Shown here piece by piece: positions 26,314 to 35,575 of a stretch of 47,386 nucleotides of DNA; position 1 is the first letter of the stretch; each line of letters opens with the position of its first letter. The notes beneath the pieces are model-generated. The model saw only the letters and a list, made by a program, of their open reading frames with translations. It did not search any database and was not told the DNA's origin. A program made the position numbers and the translations under genes. Origin of the DNA: Oxalobacteraceae bacterium UBA6704 (GTDB lineage Bacteria; Pseudomonadota; Gammaproteobacteria; Burkholderiales; Burkholderiaceae_D); assembly GCA_002454505.1 (NCBI GenBank), contig DKJA01000163.1, positions 1 to 47,386 of the forward strand, in the 5' to 3' direction.

Positions 26314-27833
26314 TGACGGACATGAACAACGAGAACAAACTGAGCGATATCAGCAGCTGGATCAGGCAGGCGGCCCCGCACGGGCAGCTTGCTTCCGACT
26401 CGCGCCGCGTGCGGCCGGGCGACGTGTTCTTTGCCTATCCGGGGGACGCCGGGGATGGCCGCAACTTCATCGAGGCCGCCATCGAGCAGGGCGCCGCGGC
26501 CATCGTCTACGACCCGGCCGGTTTCGACTGGCGCAGCGAATGGACGACGGCCCGCCTGGCCGTGGAAAACCTGAAACAGCAGGCCGGTCCGATCGCGCAC
26601 GCCGTGTACGGCATGCCGGATGCGGCCATGTTCACCGTGGGGATCACGGGCACCAACGGCAAGACGTCGTCGGCCGTGTGGCTGGGCCACGCGCTGGCGC
26701 GGGCCGGCGACACGGCGGCCGTCATCGGCACGCTGGGCGTGGGCCTGTTCCACGGCCGCGCCGAGCCGGAATTCACGCCGACGGGCTACACGACGCCGGA
26801 CCAGGTCCTGCTGGCCCGCACGCTGGACGAATGCCGCGCCGCCGGCGCCCGCGCGCTGGCGATCGAAGTGTCGTCGATCGGCCTGGAGCAGGGCCGCGTG
26901 GCCGGCATGCACTTCGACGTCGCGCTGTTCACGAACCTGACCCGCGACCATCTGGACTTCCATGGCGACATGGCGTCCTACGAGGCGGCCAAGCAGAAAC
27001 TGTTTACGTGGCCTGGCCTGAAGACGGCTGTCGTCAACCTCGACGATCCGGCCGGCGCGCGGCTCACGTCCGTCGTGCCGGGTGCACAGGTCATCGGCTA
27101 CACCTTGCAGGCCGGTGCCGACCTGCCGGGCGTGACGACCTTGCGCGCCAGCCAGGTGAAAAGCCGCAGCGCCGGCACCGAGTTCCACCTCGACTCGCCG
27201 TTCGGCAGCGCGCAGGTGAAGACGCAGCTGGTCGGCGCGTTCAACGTCAGCAATGCGCTGGGCGTGCTGGGCGTGCTGCTGGCGAAGGGCATGCCGCTGC
27301 GCGCCGCCGTCGAGGCGATCGAAGCGCTGGCGCCGGCCCCGGGCCGCATGCAGCTGGTCGGCGGCAACGAGACGCCGATGGTCGTCATCGATTACGCGCA
27401 CACGCCGGACGCGCTGGAAAAAACACTGGAAGCCTTGCGCTCCGTGGCGACGGACCGCAACGGCCAGCTGTGGTGCGTGTTCGGCTGCGGCGGCGACCGC
27501 GATCCGGGCAAGCGCCCGCAGATGGGCCGCATCGCGCAGGTGGCCGACCACGTGCTGGTCACCAGCGACAACCCGCGCAGCGAAGACCCGAACGCGATCA
27601 TCGAACAGATCGTCGCCGGCATGGATGCGCAGCGACCGGCGCAGACGGTGGAAGACCGCGCCGCCGCCATCCTGTCCGCGGTGAAGCATGCGGCGAAGCA
27701 GGACGTCATCCTCGTGGCCGGCAAGGGCCATGAGGCCTACCAGGAAATCAAGGGCAAGAAGCTGCCGTTCTCGGACTTCGACCATGCCCAGCTGGCGCTG
27801 ACGGCGCGCCTGACGATGATGAGGCCCGGCTGA
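26313..27833 (+). CDS. murE: UDP-MurNAc-tripeptide synthetase MurE (meso-diaminopimelate adding)
   Basis: Mur ligase of 506 residues that adds the third stem-peptide residue. The ATP loop GTNGKT is at 113-118, and D419-N-P-R422 is the motif that selects meso-diaminopimelate, as expected for a Gram-negative. The start at 26313 is supported by GGAGG seven bases upstream. The coding frame continues open far upstream inside ftsI, which is only a shadow. It ends TGATG, overlapping the start of murF. Confidence 0.96.
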   Translation: MTDMNNENKLSDISSWIRQAAPHGQLASDSRRVRPGDVFFAYPGDAGDGRNFIEAAIEQGAAAIVYDPAGFDWRSEWTTARLAVENLKQQAGPIAHAVYGMPDAAMFTVGITGTNGKTSSAVWLGHALARAGDTAAVIGTLGVGLFHGRAEPEFTPTGYTTPDQVLLARTLDECRAAGARALAIEVSSIGLEQGRVAGMHFDVALFTNLTRDHLDFHGDMASYEAAKQKLFTWPGLKTAVVNLDDPAGARLTSVVPGAQVIGYTLQAGADLPGVTTLRASQVKSRSAGTEFHLDSPFGSAQVKTQLVGAFNVSNALGVLGVLLAKGMPLRAAVEAIEALAPAPGRMQLVGGNETPMVVIDYAHTPDALEKTLEALRSVATDRNGQLWCVFGCGGDRDPGKRPQMGRIAQVADHVLVTSDNPRSEDPNAIIEQIVAGMDAQRPAQTVEDRAAAILSAVKHAAKQDVILVAGKGHEAYQEIKGKKLPFSDFDHAQLALTARLTMMRPG

Positions 27834-29206
27834 TGCGCGCGACCCTGAAGGACATCATCAACGCGATTCCCGGCGCCCGCCTGGCCGGCGAGTCCGTCGC
27901 GTTCGACAGCGTGTCGACCGACAGCCGCACCGTGGCGCCGGGCGCGCTGTTCGTCGCGCTGCGCGGCGAAACGTTCGACGCCCACGCCTTCCTGCCGCAG
28001 GTGGCGCAGCATGCCGCCGCGGTCGTCGTCGAGCAGCTGCCGGAAGGATGGACGCTGCCTGCCATCGTCGTGCCCGATACGCTGGCCGCCCTCGGCGCGA
28101 TCGCGCACTGGTGGCGCAGCCAGTTCGACGTGCCGCTGATCGGCGTCACCGGCAGCAACGGCAAGACGACCGTCAAGGAAATGATCGCCGCGATCCTGGC
28201 CGCCGCCCATGGCGAGGAAGACCGGCTGGCCACGCGCGGCAACCTGAATAACGAGATCGGCGTGCCGCTGACGCTGTTTCGGCTGGCCCCGCACCATGCG
28301 GCCGCCGTCATCGAACTGGGCATGAACCATCCGGGCGAAATCGGCCGGCTGGCGCAGATCGCCGCACCGACGATCGCCATGGTCAACAACGCACAACGGG
28401 AACACCAGGAATTCATGCACACCGTCGAGGCGGTGGCACGCGAGAACGGCGCCGCGCTGGCAGCATTGCCGGCCGATGGCATCGCCGTGTTCCCCGCCAG
28501 CGACGAGTTCACGCCGATCTGGCGCGAACTGGCCGGCGCGCGCAAGGTCGTCACCTTCGGCCTGACCAAGGATGCCGATGTCAGCTGCACGTTCCGCCCG
28601 GCCGATTTCGGCAACGAGATCTTCGTCACGATCAGGCGCGACGCAGGCGCACCGGAACAGTTCTACGTTGGCCTGCAGGCAGCCGGCGAACACAATGTGC
28701 GCAATGCGCTGGCCGCCGTCGCCTGCACGTATGCGGCCGGCGTGCCGGTCGAGCGCATCAAGGAAGGGCTGGATTATTTCGCGCCCGTCAGCGGCCGGCT
28801 GCAGAAGAAGCAGGCGAGCAATGGCGCCGTCGTCATCGACGACACGTACAACGCGAACCCGGACTCGGTGCGCGCCGCCATCGACGTGCTGGCCGGCGCC
28901 GCCGCACCGCGCGTGCTGGTGCTGGGCGACATGGGCGAAGTGGGCACCCAGGGCCGCGAGTTCCACGAAGAGATTGCCGCTTACGCGGCGCAGAAGGGCA
29001 TCGAACAGGTGCTCGTGACGGGCGACCTGGCGCAGCACATGGCCAGCCACGCACGTCATTTCGAACAGTTCGACGCACTGCTGGCGGCGGTAACCGCTGC
29101 AGTGACGCCGGCAACCACGGTGTTGATCAAGGGCTCCCGCTTCATGAAGATGGAACGGGTCGTGCAGCATTTGATTGGATCGCAACAAGCTAACAAGGAC
29201 CACTGA
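27833..29206 (+). CDS. murF: UDP-MurNAc-tripeptide--D-Ala-D-Ala ligase MurF
   Basis: Mur ligase of 457 residues that adds the D-Ala-D-Ala dipeptide, completing the cytoplasmic UDP-MurNAc-pentapeptide. It has the N-terminal uridine-binding domain (STDSRTVAPGALFVAL), ATP loop GSNGKTT at 107-113, the NNEIGVPLTL segment, ELGMNHPGEI, and DDTYNANPDS in the C-terminal part. It starts inside the murE stop (TGATG) and ends two bases before mraY. Confidence 0.96.
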   Translation: MRATLKDIINAIPGARLAGESVAFDSVSTDSRTVAPGALFVALRGETFDAHAFLPQVAQHAAAVVVEQLPEGWTLPAIVVPDTLAALGAIAHWWRSQFDVPLIGVTGSNGKTTVKEMIAAILAAAHGEEDRLATRGNLNNEIGVPLTLFRLAPHHAAAVIELGMNHPGEIGRLAQIAAPTIAMVNNAQREHQEFMHTVEAVARENGAALAALPADGIAVFPASDEFTPIWRELAGARKVVTFGLTKDADVSCTFRPADFGNEIFVTIRRDAGAPEQFYVGLQAAGEHNVRNALAAVACTYAAGVPVERIKEGLDYFAPVSGRLQKKQASNGAVVIDDTYNANPDSVRAAIDVLAGAAAPRVLVLGDMGEVGTQGREFHEEIAAYAAQKGIEQVLVTGDLAQHMASHARHFEQFDALLAAVTAAVTPATTVLIKGSRFMKMERVVQHLIGSQQANKDH

Positions 29207-29208
29207 TC

Positions 29209-30378
29209 ATGCTGCTCTGGCTCGCACAATATCTGCAGGACGACATCGGCGCCTTCCGCGTCTTCAACTTCATCACGTTCCGCGCCGTGTTCGCGACGAT
29301 CACGGCGCTGGTGATCGGCCTCGTCGCCGGCCCCGCCGTGATCCGCAAGCTGCAGGCGATGAAGTACGGCCAGGCCGTGCGCACCGACGGTCCGCAGACG
29401 CACCTGAAAAAACACGGCACGCCGACGATGGGCGGCGTGCTGATCCTGATCGCGATCGGCACCGCCACGCTGCTGTGGTGCGACTGGTCGAACCGGCTGA
29501 TCTGGCCGGTCATCGTCGTCACGCTGGGCTTCGGCGCCGTCGGCTGGGTCGACGACTACCGCAAGGTGGTGCGCCAGGATCCGGAAGGCATGCGTTCGGC
29601 CGAAAAATACTTCTGGCAGTCGCTGGTCGGCGTGGCCGCCGCGCTGTACCTGGCGTTCTCCGTGTCGGCGCCGACGCCGGCCGAAGTGTTCCACCTGTTC
29701 TTCGCGTGGGTGCAGTCCGGCTTCTCGATGGACCTGCCGCCGAAGGCCGACCTGATCGTCCCGTTCTTCAAGACGGTCAGCTATCCGCTGGGCGTGTGGG
29801 GTTTCATTGCGCTGACCTACTGCGTGATCGTGGGCTCGTCCAATGCCGTCAATTTCACCGATGGCCTGGATGGCCTGGCGATCATGCCGACCGTGATGGT
29901 CGGTTCCGCACTGGGCCTGTTCGCCTACCTGACCGGCAGCGCCACGTACTCGAAATACCTGTTCATCCCGCACATCCCCGGCGCGGGCGAGTTGATCATT
30001 TTCGTCGGCGCGATGGCCGGCGCCGGCCTGGCCTTCCTCTGGTATAACACGCACCCCGCGCAGGTGTTCATGGGGGACGTGGGTGCGCTGGCGCTGGGCG
30101 GCGCGCTGGGGACGATTGCCGTCATCGTGCGCCAGGAGATCGTGCTGTTCATCATGGGCGGCATCTTTGTCGCCGAGACGGTGTCCGTGATCATCCAGGT
30201 GGGCTGGTTCAAGTACACGAAGAAGCGCTATGGCGTGGGCCGCCGCGTGTTCCTGATGGCGCCGCTGCACCACCACTTCGAACAGAAGGGGTGGAAGGAA
30301 ACGCAGGTGGTCGTGCGCTTCTGGATCATCACGATGATGCTGGTGCTGGTCGGCCTTTCTACACTCAAGCTGCGTTGA
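29209..30378 (+). CDS. mraY: Phospho-MurNAc-pentapeptide translocase MraY
   Basis: Integral membrane enzyme of 389 residues that transfers phospho-MurNAc-pentapeptide to undecaprenyl phosphate, making lipid I. About ten hydrophobic helices are visible. Catalytic and Mg-binding motifs are present: GWVDDYRKV (paired aspartates near 110), NFTDGLDGLA near 225 and the cytoplasmic PLHHHFEQKGW near 350. Slightly longer than E. coli MraY (360), with the extra length mostly before residue 170. Confidence 0.96.
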   Translation: MLLWLAQYLQDDIGAFRVFNFITFRAVFATITALVIGLVAGPAVIRKLQAMKYGQAVRTDGPQTHLKKHGTPTMGGVLILIAIGTATLLWCDWSNRLIWPVIVVTLGFGAVGWVDDYRKVVRQDPEGMRSAEKYFWQSLVGVAAALYLAFSVSAPTPAEVFHLFFAWVQSGFSMDLPPKADLIVPFFKTVSYPLGVWGFIALTYCVIVGSSNAVNFTDGLDGLAIMPTVMVGSALGLFAYLTGSATYSKYLFIPHIPGAGELIIFVGAMAGAGLAFLWYNTHPAQVFMGDVGALALGGALGTIAVIVRQEIVLFIMGGIFVAETVSVIIQVGWFKYTKKRYGVGRRVFLMAPLHHHFEQKGWKETQVVVRFWIITMMLVLVGLSTLKLR

Positions 30379-30385
30379 TACGAAG

Positions 30386-31903
30386 ATGATCTACAACGGC
30401 AAAATCGCGCTGGTACTGGGGCTCGGGGAATCGGGCCTGGCGATGGCGCAGTGGCTGGCCCGCTGCGGCGCGCTGCTGCGCGTTGCCGATACGCGCGGCG
30501 TGCCGGAACGCCTGCCGGTGCTGCGCGAAACGCTGCCGGGCACGCAGTTCATCGCCGGTCCGTTCAATGCCGCATTGCTGGACGGCGTGGACTTCGTCGC
30601 CGTCAGCCCCGGCCTCGCGCCGAACCGCGAGCTGGCCGACCTGCTGCCTGCCGCGGCGGAAAAGAATATCCCGGTCTGGGGTGAGATCGAAATCTTCGCC
30701 CAGGCGCTGGCGTGGCTGAAGGCGGACCGCGCCTACGCGCCGAAAGTCATCGCCATCACGGGCACCAACGGCAAGACCACCGTCACCACGCTGACGGGCC
30801 AGCTGTGCGAGCGCGCCGGCCTGTCGACGAAGGTGGCCGGCAATATCAGTCCTGCCGCGCTGGACGTGCTGCGCGAGGCGCTGGATACGGCTCAGTTGGA
30901 ACATTCGCTTCCGCAGGCCTGGGTGCTGGAGCTGTCCAGCTTCCAGCTGCACACCACGTACTCGCTGCAGGCCGATGCGGCCACGGTGCTGAACGTCACG
31001 CAGGATCACCTGGACTGGCACGGCACGATGCAGGCCTATGCGGACGACAAAGCGCGCATCTTCGGCGAAAACACCGTGCGCGTATTGAACCGCGACGACC
31101 AGTACACGATGCGGATGGCCAATCCTGTCGGCACCAACATCACGTTCGGTACCGGAGAACCCGATACGGCCCACGGCTTCGGCCTGGTCGACGAGCGGGG
31201 CATCTGGTGGCTGGCCACGGCCGAGCCGGTGGACGATGCCGAGCCGCCGAAGCGCCGCAAGAAAAACGATCCGCCGCCGCCGCCGGTGGAGGTGTACGTG
31301 AAAAAGCTGATGCCGGCCGATGCGCTGCAGATCCGCGGCACGCACAATGCGGCGAACGCGCTGGCCGCGCTGGCGCTGTGCCGCGCCATCGGGCTGCCGT
31401 TCGCGCCGCTGCTGCACGGCCTGCGCGAATACAAGGGCCAGCCGCATCGCGTGGAGCTGGTGGCCGCCGTCAATGGCGTCGAGTTCTACGACGACAGCAA
31501 GGGCACCAATGTCGGCGCCACGGTGGCTGCCATCGATGGCCTGGGCAAGAGCTATACGTCCGACAGCCAGAAAATCGTGCTGATCGCCGGCGGCGACGGC
31601 AAGGGCCAGGAATTCGAACCACTGGCCGGCCCGGTGTCGCGCTATGTGCGCGCCGTGGTGCTGATCGGCCGCGATGCGCCGGCGATCCGCGCCGCGCTGG
31701 AGGGCGCCGGCGTGCGGATGGAAGATTTCGCCACGCTGGAAGAAGCGACGAAGCGCGCATCCGCACTTGCCCATGTCGGCGATGCGGTGCTGCTGTCGCC
31801 CGCCTGCGCCAGCCTGGACATGTTCAAGAATTACGCGCACCGCGCGCAGGTGTTCATCGACACCGTGCGCGACGTGGCGCTCGACGCGGGCCAGGAGATC
31901 TGA
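30386..31903 (+). CDS. murD: UDP-MurNAc-L-alanine--D-glutamate ligase MurD
   Basis: Adds D-glutamate to UDP-MurNAc-L-Ala. It is 505 residues, clearly longer than E. coli MurD (438). The N-terminal domain starts KIALVLGLGESGLAMA, the ATP loop GTNGKTT is at 126-132, LELSSFQL at 181-188, HNAANALAA near 320 and the C-terminal DDSKGTN region near 370. Residues about 283-303 (DDAEPPKRRKKNDPPPPP) form a basic and proline-rich insertion in the central domain, probably a surface loop. The stop overlaps the ftsW start by one base. Confidence 0.95.
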   Translation: MIYNGKIALVLGLGESGLAMAQWLARCGALLRVADTRGVPERLPVLRETLPGTQFIAGPFNAALLDGVDFVAVSPGLAPNRELADLLPAAAEKNIPVWGEIEIFAQALAWLKADRAYAPKVIAITGTNGKTTVTTLTGQLCERAGLSTKVAGNISPAALDVLREALDTAQLEHSLPQAWVLELSSFQLHTTYSLQADAATVLNVTQDHLDWHGTMQAYADDKARIFGENTVRVLNRDDQYTMRMANPVGTNITFGTGEPDTAHGFGLVDERGIWWLATAEPVDDAEPPKRRKKNDPPPPPVEVYVKKLMPADALQIRGTHNAANALAALALCRAIGLPFAPLLHGLREYKGQPHRVELVAAVNGVEFYDDSKGTNVGATVAAIDGLGKSYTSDSQKIVLIAGGDGKGQEFEPLAGPVSRYVRAVVLIGRDAPAIRAALEGAGVRMEDFATLEEATKRASALAHVGDAVLLSPACASLDMFKNYAHRAQVFIDTVRDVALDAGQEI

Positions 31904-33108
31904 TGGCCTTCCAGATGCCCTTCAAATTTCTCGGCGGCGCGTCGGTGACGCCGATCGACATCCGTGCCCGCCAGTCGCGGATGATGGAATACGACCAGCC
32001 GCTGGTGTGGGTCGTCGCGCTGCTGCTGCTGCTGGGCATGGTGATGGTGTATTCGGCGTCGATCGCGCTGCCCGATTCGCCGAAGTTCGCGGCCTACACG
32101 CCCACCTATTTCCTGAACCGGCAGGCGATCTTCATCGTGCTGTCCGGCGTGGTGGCCGCCATCGTGTTCCGCGTTCCCGTCGCGACGATGCAGAAGATGG
32201 CGCCGTACCTGTTCATCGCCACGCTGGTGCTGCTGGTGCTGGTGCTGATTCCCGGCATCGGCATCGTCGTCAACGGCGGCCGGCGCTGGCTGCCATTCCG
32301 GCTCGGCCAGCCGTCCGAAGTGATGAAGCTGATCATGGTGCTGTACGCTGCCGACTACACGGTGCGCAAGCAGGAATACATGCACAAGCTGACCAAGGGT
32401 TTCGCGCCGATGGCGCTGGCGGTCAGCTTCGTCGGCCTGCTGCTGCTGCTCGAGCCCGACCTGGGTGCGTTCGGCGTCATCGTCTGCATCGCGATGGGCA
32501 TCCTGTTCCTGGGTGGCGTCAATGCGATCTGGTTCGGCGGCATCGCCGGCATGCTGGTGACGATCTTCGTGTCCATCATCGCGCTGTCGAAATTCCGGCG
32601 CGACCGCTTCTTTGCCTACCTGAACCCGTGGGAAGAAGAAAACGCGCTGAACAAGGCATATCAGTTGACGCACTCGCTGATCGCGTTCGGCCGCGGCGAA
32701 ATCTTCGGGGTGGGCCTCGGCGGCAGCGTCGAGAAGCTGCACTACCTGCCGGAGGCGCATACCGACTTCCTGCTGGCCGTCATCGGCGAGGAGCTGGGCC
32801 TGATCGGCGTGCTGATTGTCATCGGGATGTTCTACTGGATCGTCAAACGCGCTTTCGACATCGGCCGCCAGGCCATTGCCATCGACCAGACCTTCGCCGG
32901 CCTCGTCGCGAAAGGCATCGGCATCTGGATCGGCGTACAGACTTTCATCAATATGGGTGTGAACCTGGGGCTGCTGCCCACCAAGGGCCTGACGTTGCCG
33001 CTGATGAGCTATGGCGGCTCCGGCGTGATGATCAACTGCGTGGGCCTGGCGATCCTGCTGCGCATCGATTACGAGAACCGGGTTCTCATGCGCGGGGGCC
33101 GCCTATGA
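31903..33108 (+). CDS. ftsW: Septal peptidoglycan glycosyltransferase FtsW
   Basis: SEDS-family polymerase of 401 residues that builds septal glycan strands with FtsI. About ten membrane helices follow an N-terminal cytoplasmic tail of some 35 residues. Conserved stretches include NGGRRWLPF near 124, the glutamate/aspartate of LLEPDLGAFG near 185, LPEAHTDFLLAVIGEELG near 285, and LLPTKGLTLPLMSYGGSG near 365. The start at 31903 overlaps the murD stop (TGATG), and the end overlaps murG (ATGA). Confidence 0.96.
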   Translation: MAFQMPFKFLGGASVTPIDIRARQSRMMEYDQPLVWVVALLLLLGMVMVYSASIALPDSPKFAAYTPTYFLNRQAIFIVLSGVVAAIVFRVPVATMQKMAPYLFIATLVLLVLVLIPGIGIVVNGGRRWLPFRLGQPSEVMKLIMVLYAADYTVRKQEYMHKLTKGFAPMALAVSFVGLLLLLEPDLGAFGVIVCIAMGILFLGGVNAIWFGGIAGMLVTIFVSIIALSKFRRDRFFAYLNPWEEENALNKAYQLTHSLIAFGRGEIFGVGLGGSVEKLHYLPEAHTDFLLAVIGEELGLIGVLIVIGMFYWIVKRAFDIGRQAIAIDQTFAGLVAKGIGIWIGVQTFINMGVNLGLLPTKGLTLPLMSYGGSGVMINCVGLAILLRIDYENRVLMRGGRL

Positions 33109-34181
33109 CACCAGCGAAAAAACTGATGATCATGGCGGCCGGCACGGGCGGCCACATCTTCCCCGGCCTGGCGATCGCGCAGACGATGCGCGCGCGCGGC
33201 TGGGAAGTCACGTGGCTGGGCACGTCGCACGGCATGGAGCAGGAGTTCGTGCCGAAGAACGGCGTGGCGATGGATGCCATTCACTTCTCCGGCATGCGCG
33301 GCAAGGGCCTGGTCCACACGATCTCCGGCGGCTTCAAGATGCTGAAGGCCTTCGCGGACTGCTTCGGCTTTATCGGCCGCCGCAAGCCGGACGTGGTGCT
33401 GGGCATGGGTGGCTACGTCACCGTCCCCGGCGGCCTGATGGCGAAGCTGCGCGGCGTGCCGCTGGCCCTGGTCAATGCCGATGCGGCGCTGCTGCTGTCG
33501 AACAAGACGCTGGCGCCGGTGGCGTCGCGGGTGTGCTTCGGCTTCCCGGCCGACTTCGGCAGCGCGGCCGGCAAGGCCGTCGTCACGGGCAATCCGGTGC
33601 GCAAGGAGATCCTCGACCTGCCGGCGCCGGACGTGCGCTTCGCGGGCCGCGAGGGTGCGCTGCGCATCCTCGTCGTCGGCGGCAGCCTCGGTGCGAAGGC
33701 GCTCAACGATGCGCTGCCCGCCGCGCTGGCGCTGCTGCCGGCGGGCGAGCGTCCGCTGGTGACGCACCAGTCGGGCAAGAAGAATATCGATGCGCTGCGC
33801 GCGTCCTACACGCAGGCGGGCGTGACGGCCAATGTGGTGGACTTCATCGACGACATGGCGGGCGCCTATGCGCAGGCCGACGTGGTGATCTGCCGCGCCG
33901 GCGCGATCACCGTGTCCGAACTGACGGCGGCCGGCGTGGCCAGCGTGCTGGTGCCGCTGGTGGCGTCGACGACGAGCCACCAGCGCGACAACGCGCAGTG
34001 GCTGGCGGGACTGAACGGCGCGATCCACATGCCGCAGACGGAACTGACGCCGCAAAGCCTGGCCGCGCTGCTGCAGACGCTGACGCGCACTGCGTGCCGC
34101 AGCATGGCCATCGCCGCCCACGCGGCAGGAAAACGCGACGCGAACGACGCGATCGCACAAGTATTGGAACAACTGGCATGA
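33105..34181 (+). CDS. murG: Lipid II synthase MurG (UDP-GlcNAc transferase)
   Basis: GT-B glycosyltransferase of 358 residues that adds GlcNAc to lipid I on the cytoplasmic membrane face. Glycine-rich loops AAGTGGHIFPG (11-21) and MGGYVTVPGG (101-110) are present, as is the C-terminal CRAGAITVSEL donor site. The usual HEQN motif after the second loop is replaced by V123-N-A-D126 (ALVNADAALLLSNKTLAP), and the region near residue 285 reads VASTTSHQRDNAQW. These look like lineage variants, since the rest is intact. Starts and ends with four-base overlaps. Confidence 0.94.
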   Translation: MTPAKKLMIMAAGTGGHIFPGLAIAQTMRARGWEVTWLGTSHGMEQEFVPKNGVAMDAIHFSGMRGKGLVHTISGGFKMLKAFADCFGFIGRRKPDVVLGMGGYVTVPGGLMAKLRGVPLALVNADAALLLSNKTLAPVASRVCFGFPADFGSAAGKAVVTGNPVRKEILDLPAPDVRFAGREGALRILVVGGSLGAKALNDALPAALALLPAGERPLVTHQSGKKNIDALRASYTQAGVTANVVDFIDDMAGAYAQADVVICRAGAITVSELTAAGVASVLVPLVASTTSHQRDNAQWLAGLNGAIHMPQTELTPQSLAALLQTLTRTACRSMAIAAHAAGKRDANDAIAQVLEQLA

Positions 34182-35575
34182 AGCACAAAGTCAAAAACAT
34201 TCACTTCGTCGGCATTGGCGGCGTCGGCATGAGCGGCATCGCCGAGGTGCTCGTCACGCTGGGCTACAACGTGTCCGGCTCGGACCTGGGCAGCAATGCC
34301 GTCACGCAGCGGCTGGCCGGCATGGGCGCGCAGGTGTTCCAGGGCCACGCCGCCGAGTACATCGGCGCGGCCGACGTGCTGGTCACATCCACCGCCGTCG
34401 CCGCGGACAACCCGGAAGTGCTGGCCGCCCGCGCCAAAAAAATCCCGATCGTGCCGCGCGCGCTGATGCTGGGTGAGCTGATGCGGCTGAAGCGGGGCAT
34501 CGCCATCGCCGGCACGCACGGCAAGACGACGACCACGTCGCTGGTCGCGTCCGTGCTGGCCCAGGGCGGGCTGGACCCGACGTTCGTCATCGGCGGCCGG
34601 CTGACGGCGGCCGGCGCCAACGCCAAGCTGGGTTCCGGCGAATACCTGGTGGCCGAGGCGGACGAATCGGATGCGTCGTTCCTGAACCTGGCGCCGATGA
34701 TCGAGGTGATCACGAACATCGATGCCGATCACATGGACACCTACGAGCACGATTTCGAGAAACTGAAGCAGGCCTTCGTGCATTTCACGCACCGGCTGCC
34801 GTTCTACGGCCGCGCCATGCTGTGCATCGACGATCCGCACGTGCGCAGCATCCTGCCGCAGGTGACCAAGCCGGTGACGACCTACGGTTTCGCCGAGGAC
34901 GCCGAAGTGCGCGCCGTGAATGCCCGCGCCGTCGGCACGCAGATGCACTTCACGGTGCTGCAGGAGGGATACCCGGACCTGGACATCGTGCTGAACCAGC
35001 CCGGCATGCACAATGTGCAGAACGCCTGCTCGGCGGTGGCCATCGCCCGCGAGATCGGCGTCGAGGACAGCGCCACGCAGGCCGGCCTGGAAAACTTTGC
35101 CGGCGTGGGCCGCCGCTTCACGAAGTACGGCGAAGTCGCCATCCCCGGCGGAGGAACGTTCGCGCTGGTGGACGACTACGGCCACCACCCGGTGGAAGCG
35201 GAAGTGACGCTGGCCGCCGCGCGCGCCGCGTATCCGGGCCGCCGCCTCGTGCTGGCGTTCCAGCCGCACCGCTACAGCCGCACGCGCGACCTGTTCGAGG
35301 ACTTCGCCCGCGTGCTGTCGGCGGTCGACCTGCTGGTGCTGGCCGAGGTCTACCCGGCCGGCGAAGCGCCGATCGTCGGCGCCGACGGCCGTGCGCTGGT
35401 GCGCGCGATCCGTGCCCGCGGCAAGACCGAGCCGGTGTTTGTCGAGAGCGTGGCGGAGATGCCGGAAACGATCATGAATCTCGTCCGCGACGGCGACGTC
35501 GTGATGACGATGGGGGCCGGCGCGATCGGCGGCGTTCCCGCGAAACTGACGAATTACCGGAAGGACCAGGCATGA
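34178..35575 (+). CDS. murC: UDP-MurNAc--L-alanine ligase MurC
   Basis: First Mur ligase of the pathway, 465 residues. The Rossmann N-terminus IHFVGIGGVGMSGIAEVL is at 8-25, the ATP loop GTHGKTTT at 112-119, EADESDASFL near 166 and DDYGHHPVEA near 332, with a conserved C-terminus (TMGAGAIGGVP). Coupled to both neighbours by ATGA overlaps. Confidence 0.96.
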   Translation: MKHKVKNIHFVGIGGVGMSGIAEVLVTLGYNVSGSDLGSNAVTQRLAGMGAQVFQGHAAEYIGAADVLVTSTAVAADNPEVLAARAKKIPIVPRALMLGELMRLKRGIAIAGTHGKTTTTSLVASVLAQGGLDPTFVIGGRLTAAGANAKLGSGEYLVAEADESDASFLNLAPMIEVITNIDADHMDTYEHDFEKLKQAFVHFTHRLPFYGRAMLCIDDPHVRSILPQVTKPVTTYGFAEDAEVRAVNARAVGTQMHFTVLQEGYPDLDIVLNQPGMHNVQNACSAVAIAREIGVEDSATQAGLENFAGVGRRFTKYGEVAIPGGGTFALVDDYGHHPVEAEVTLAAARAAYPGRRLVLAFQPHRYSRTRDLFEDFARVLSAVDLLVLAEVYPAGEAPIVGADGRALVRAIRARGKTEPVFVESVAEMPETIMNLVRDGDVVMTMGAGAIGGVPAKLTNYRKDQA

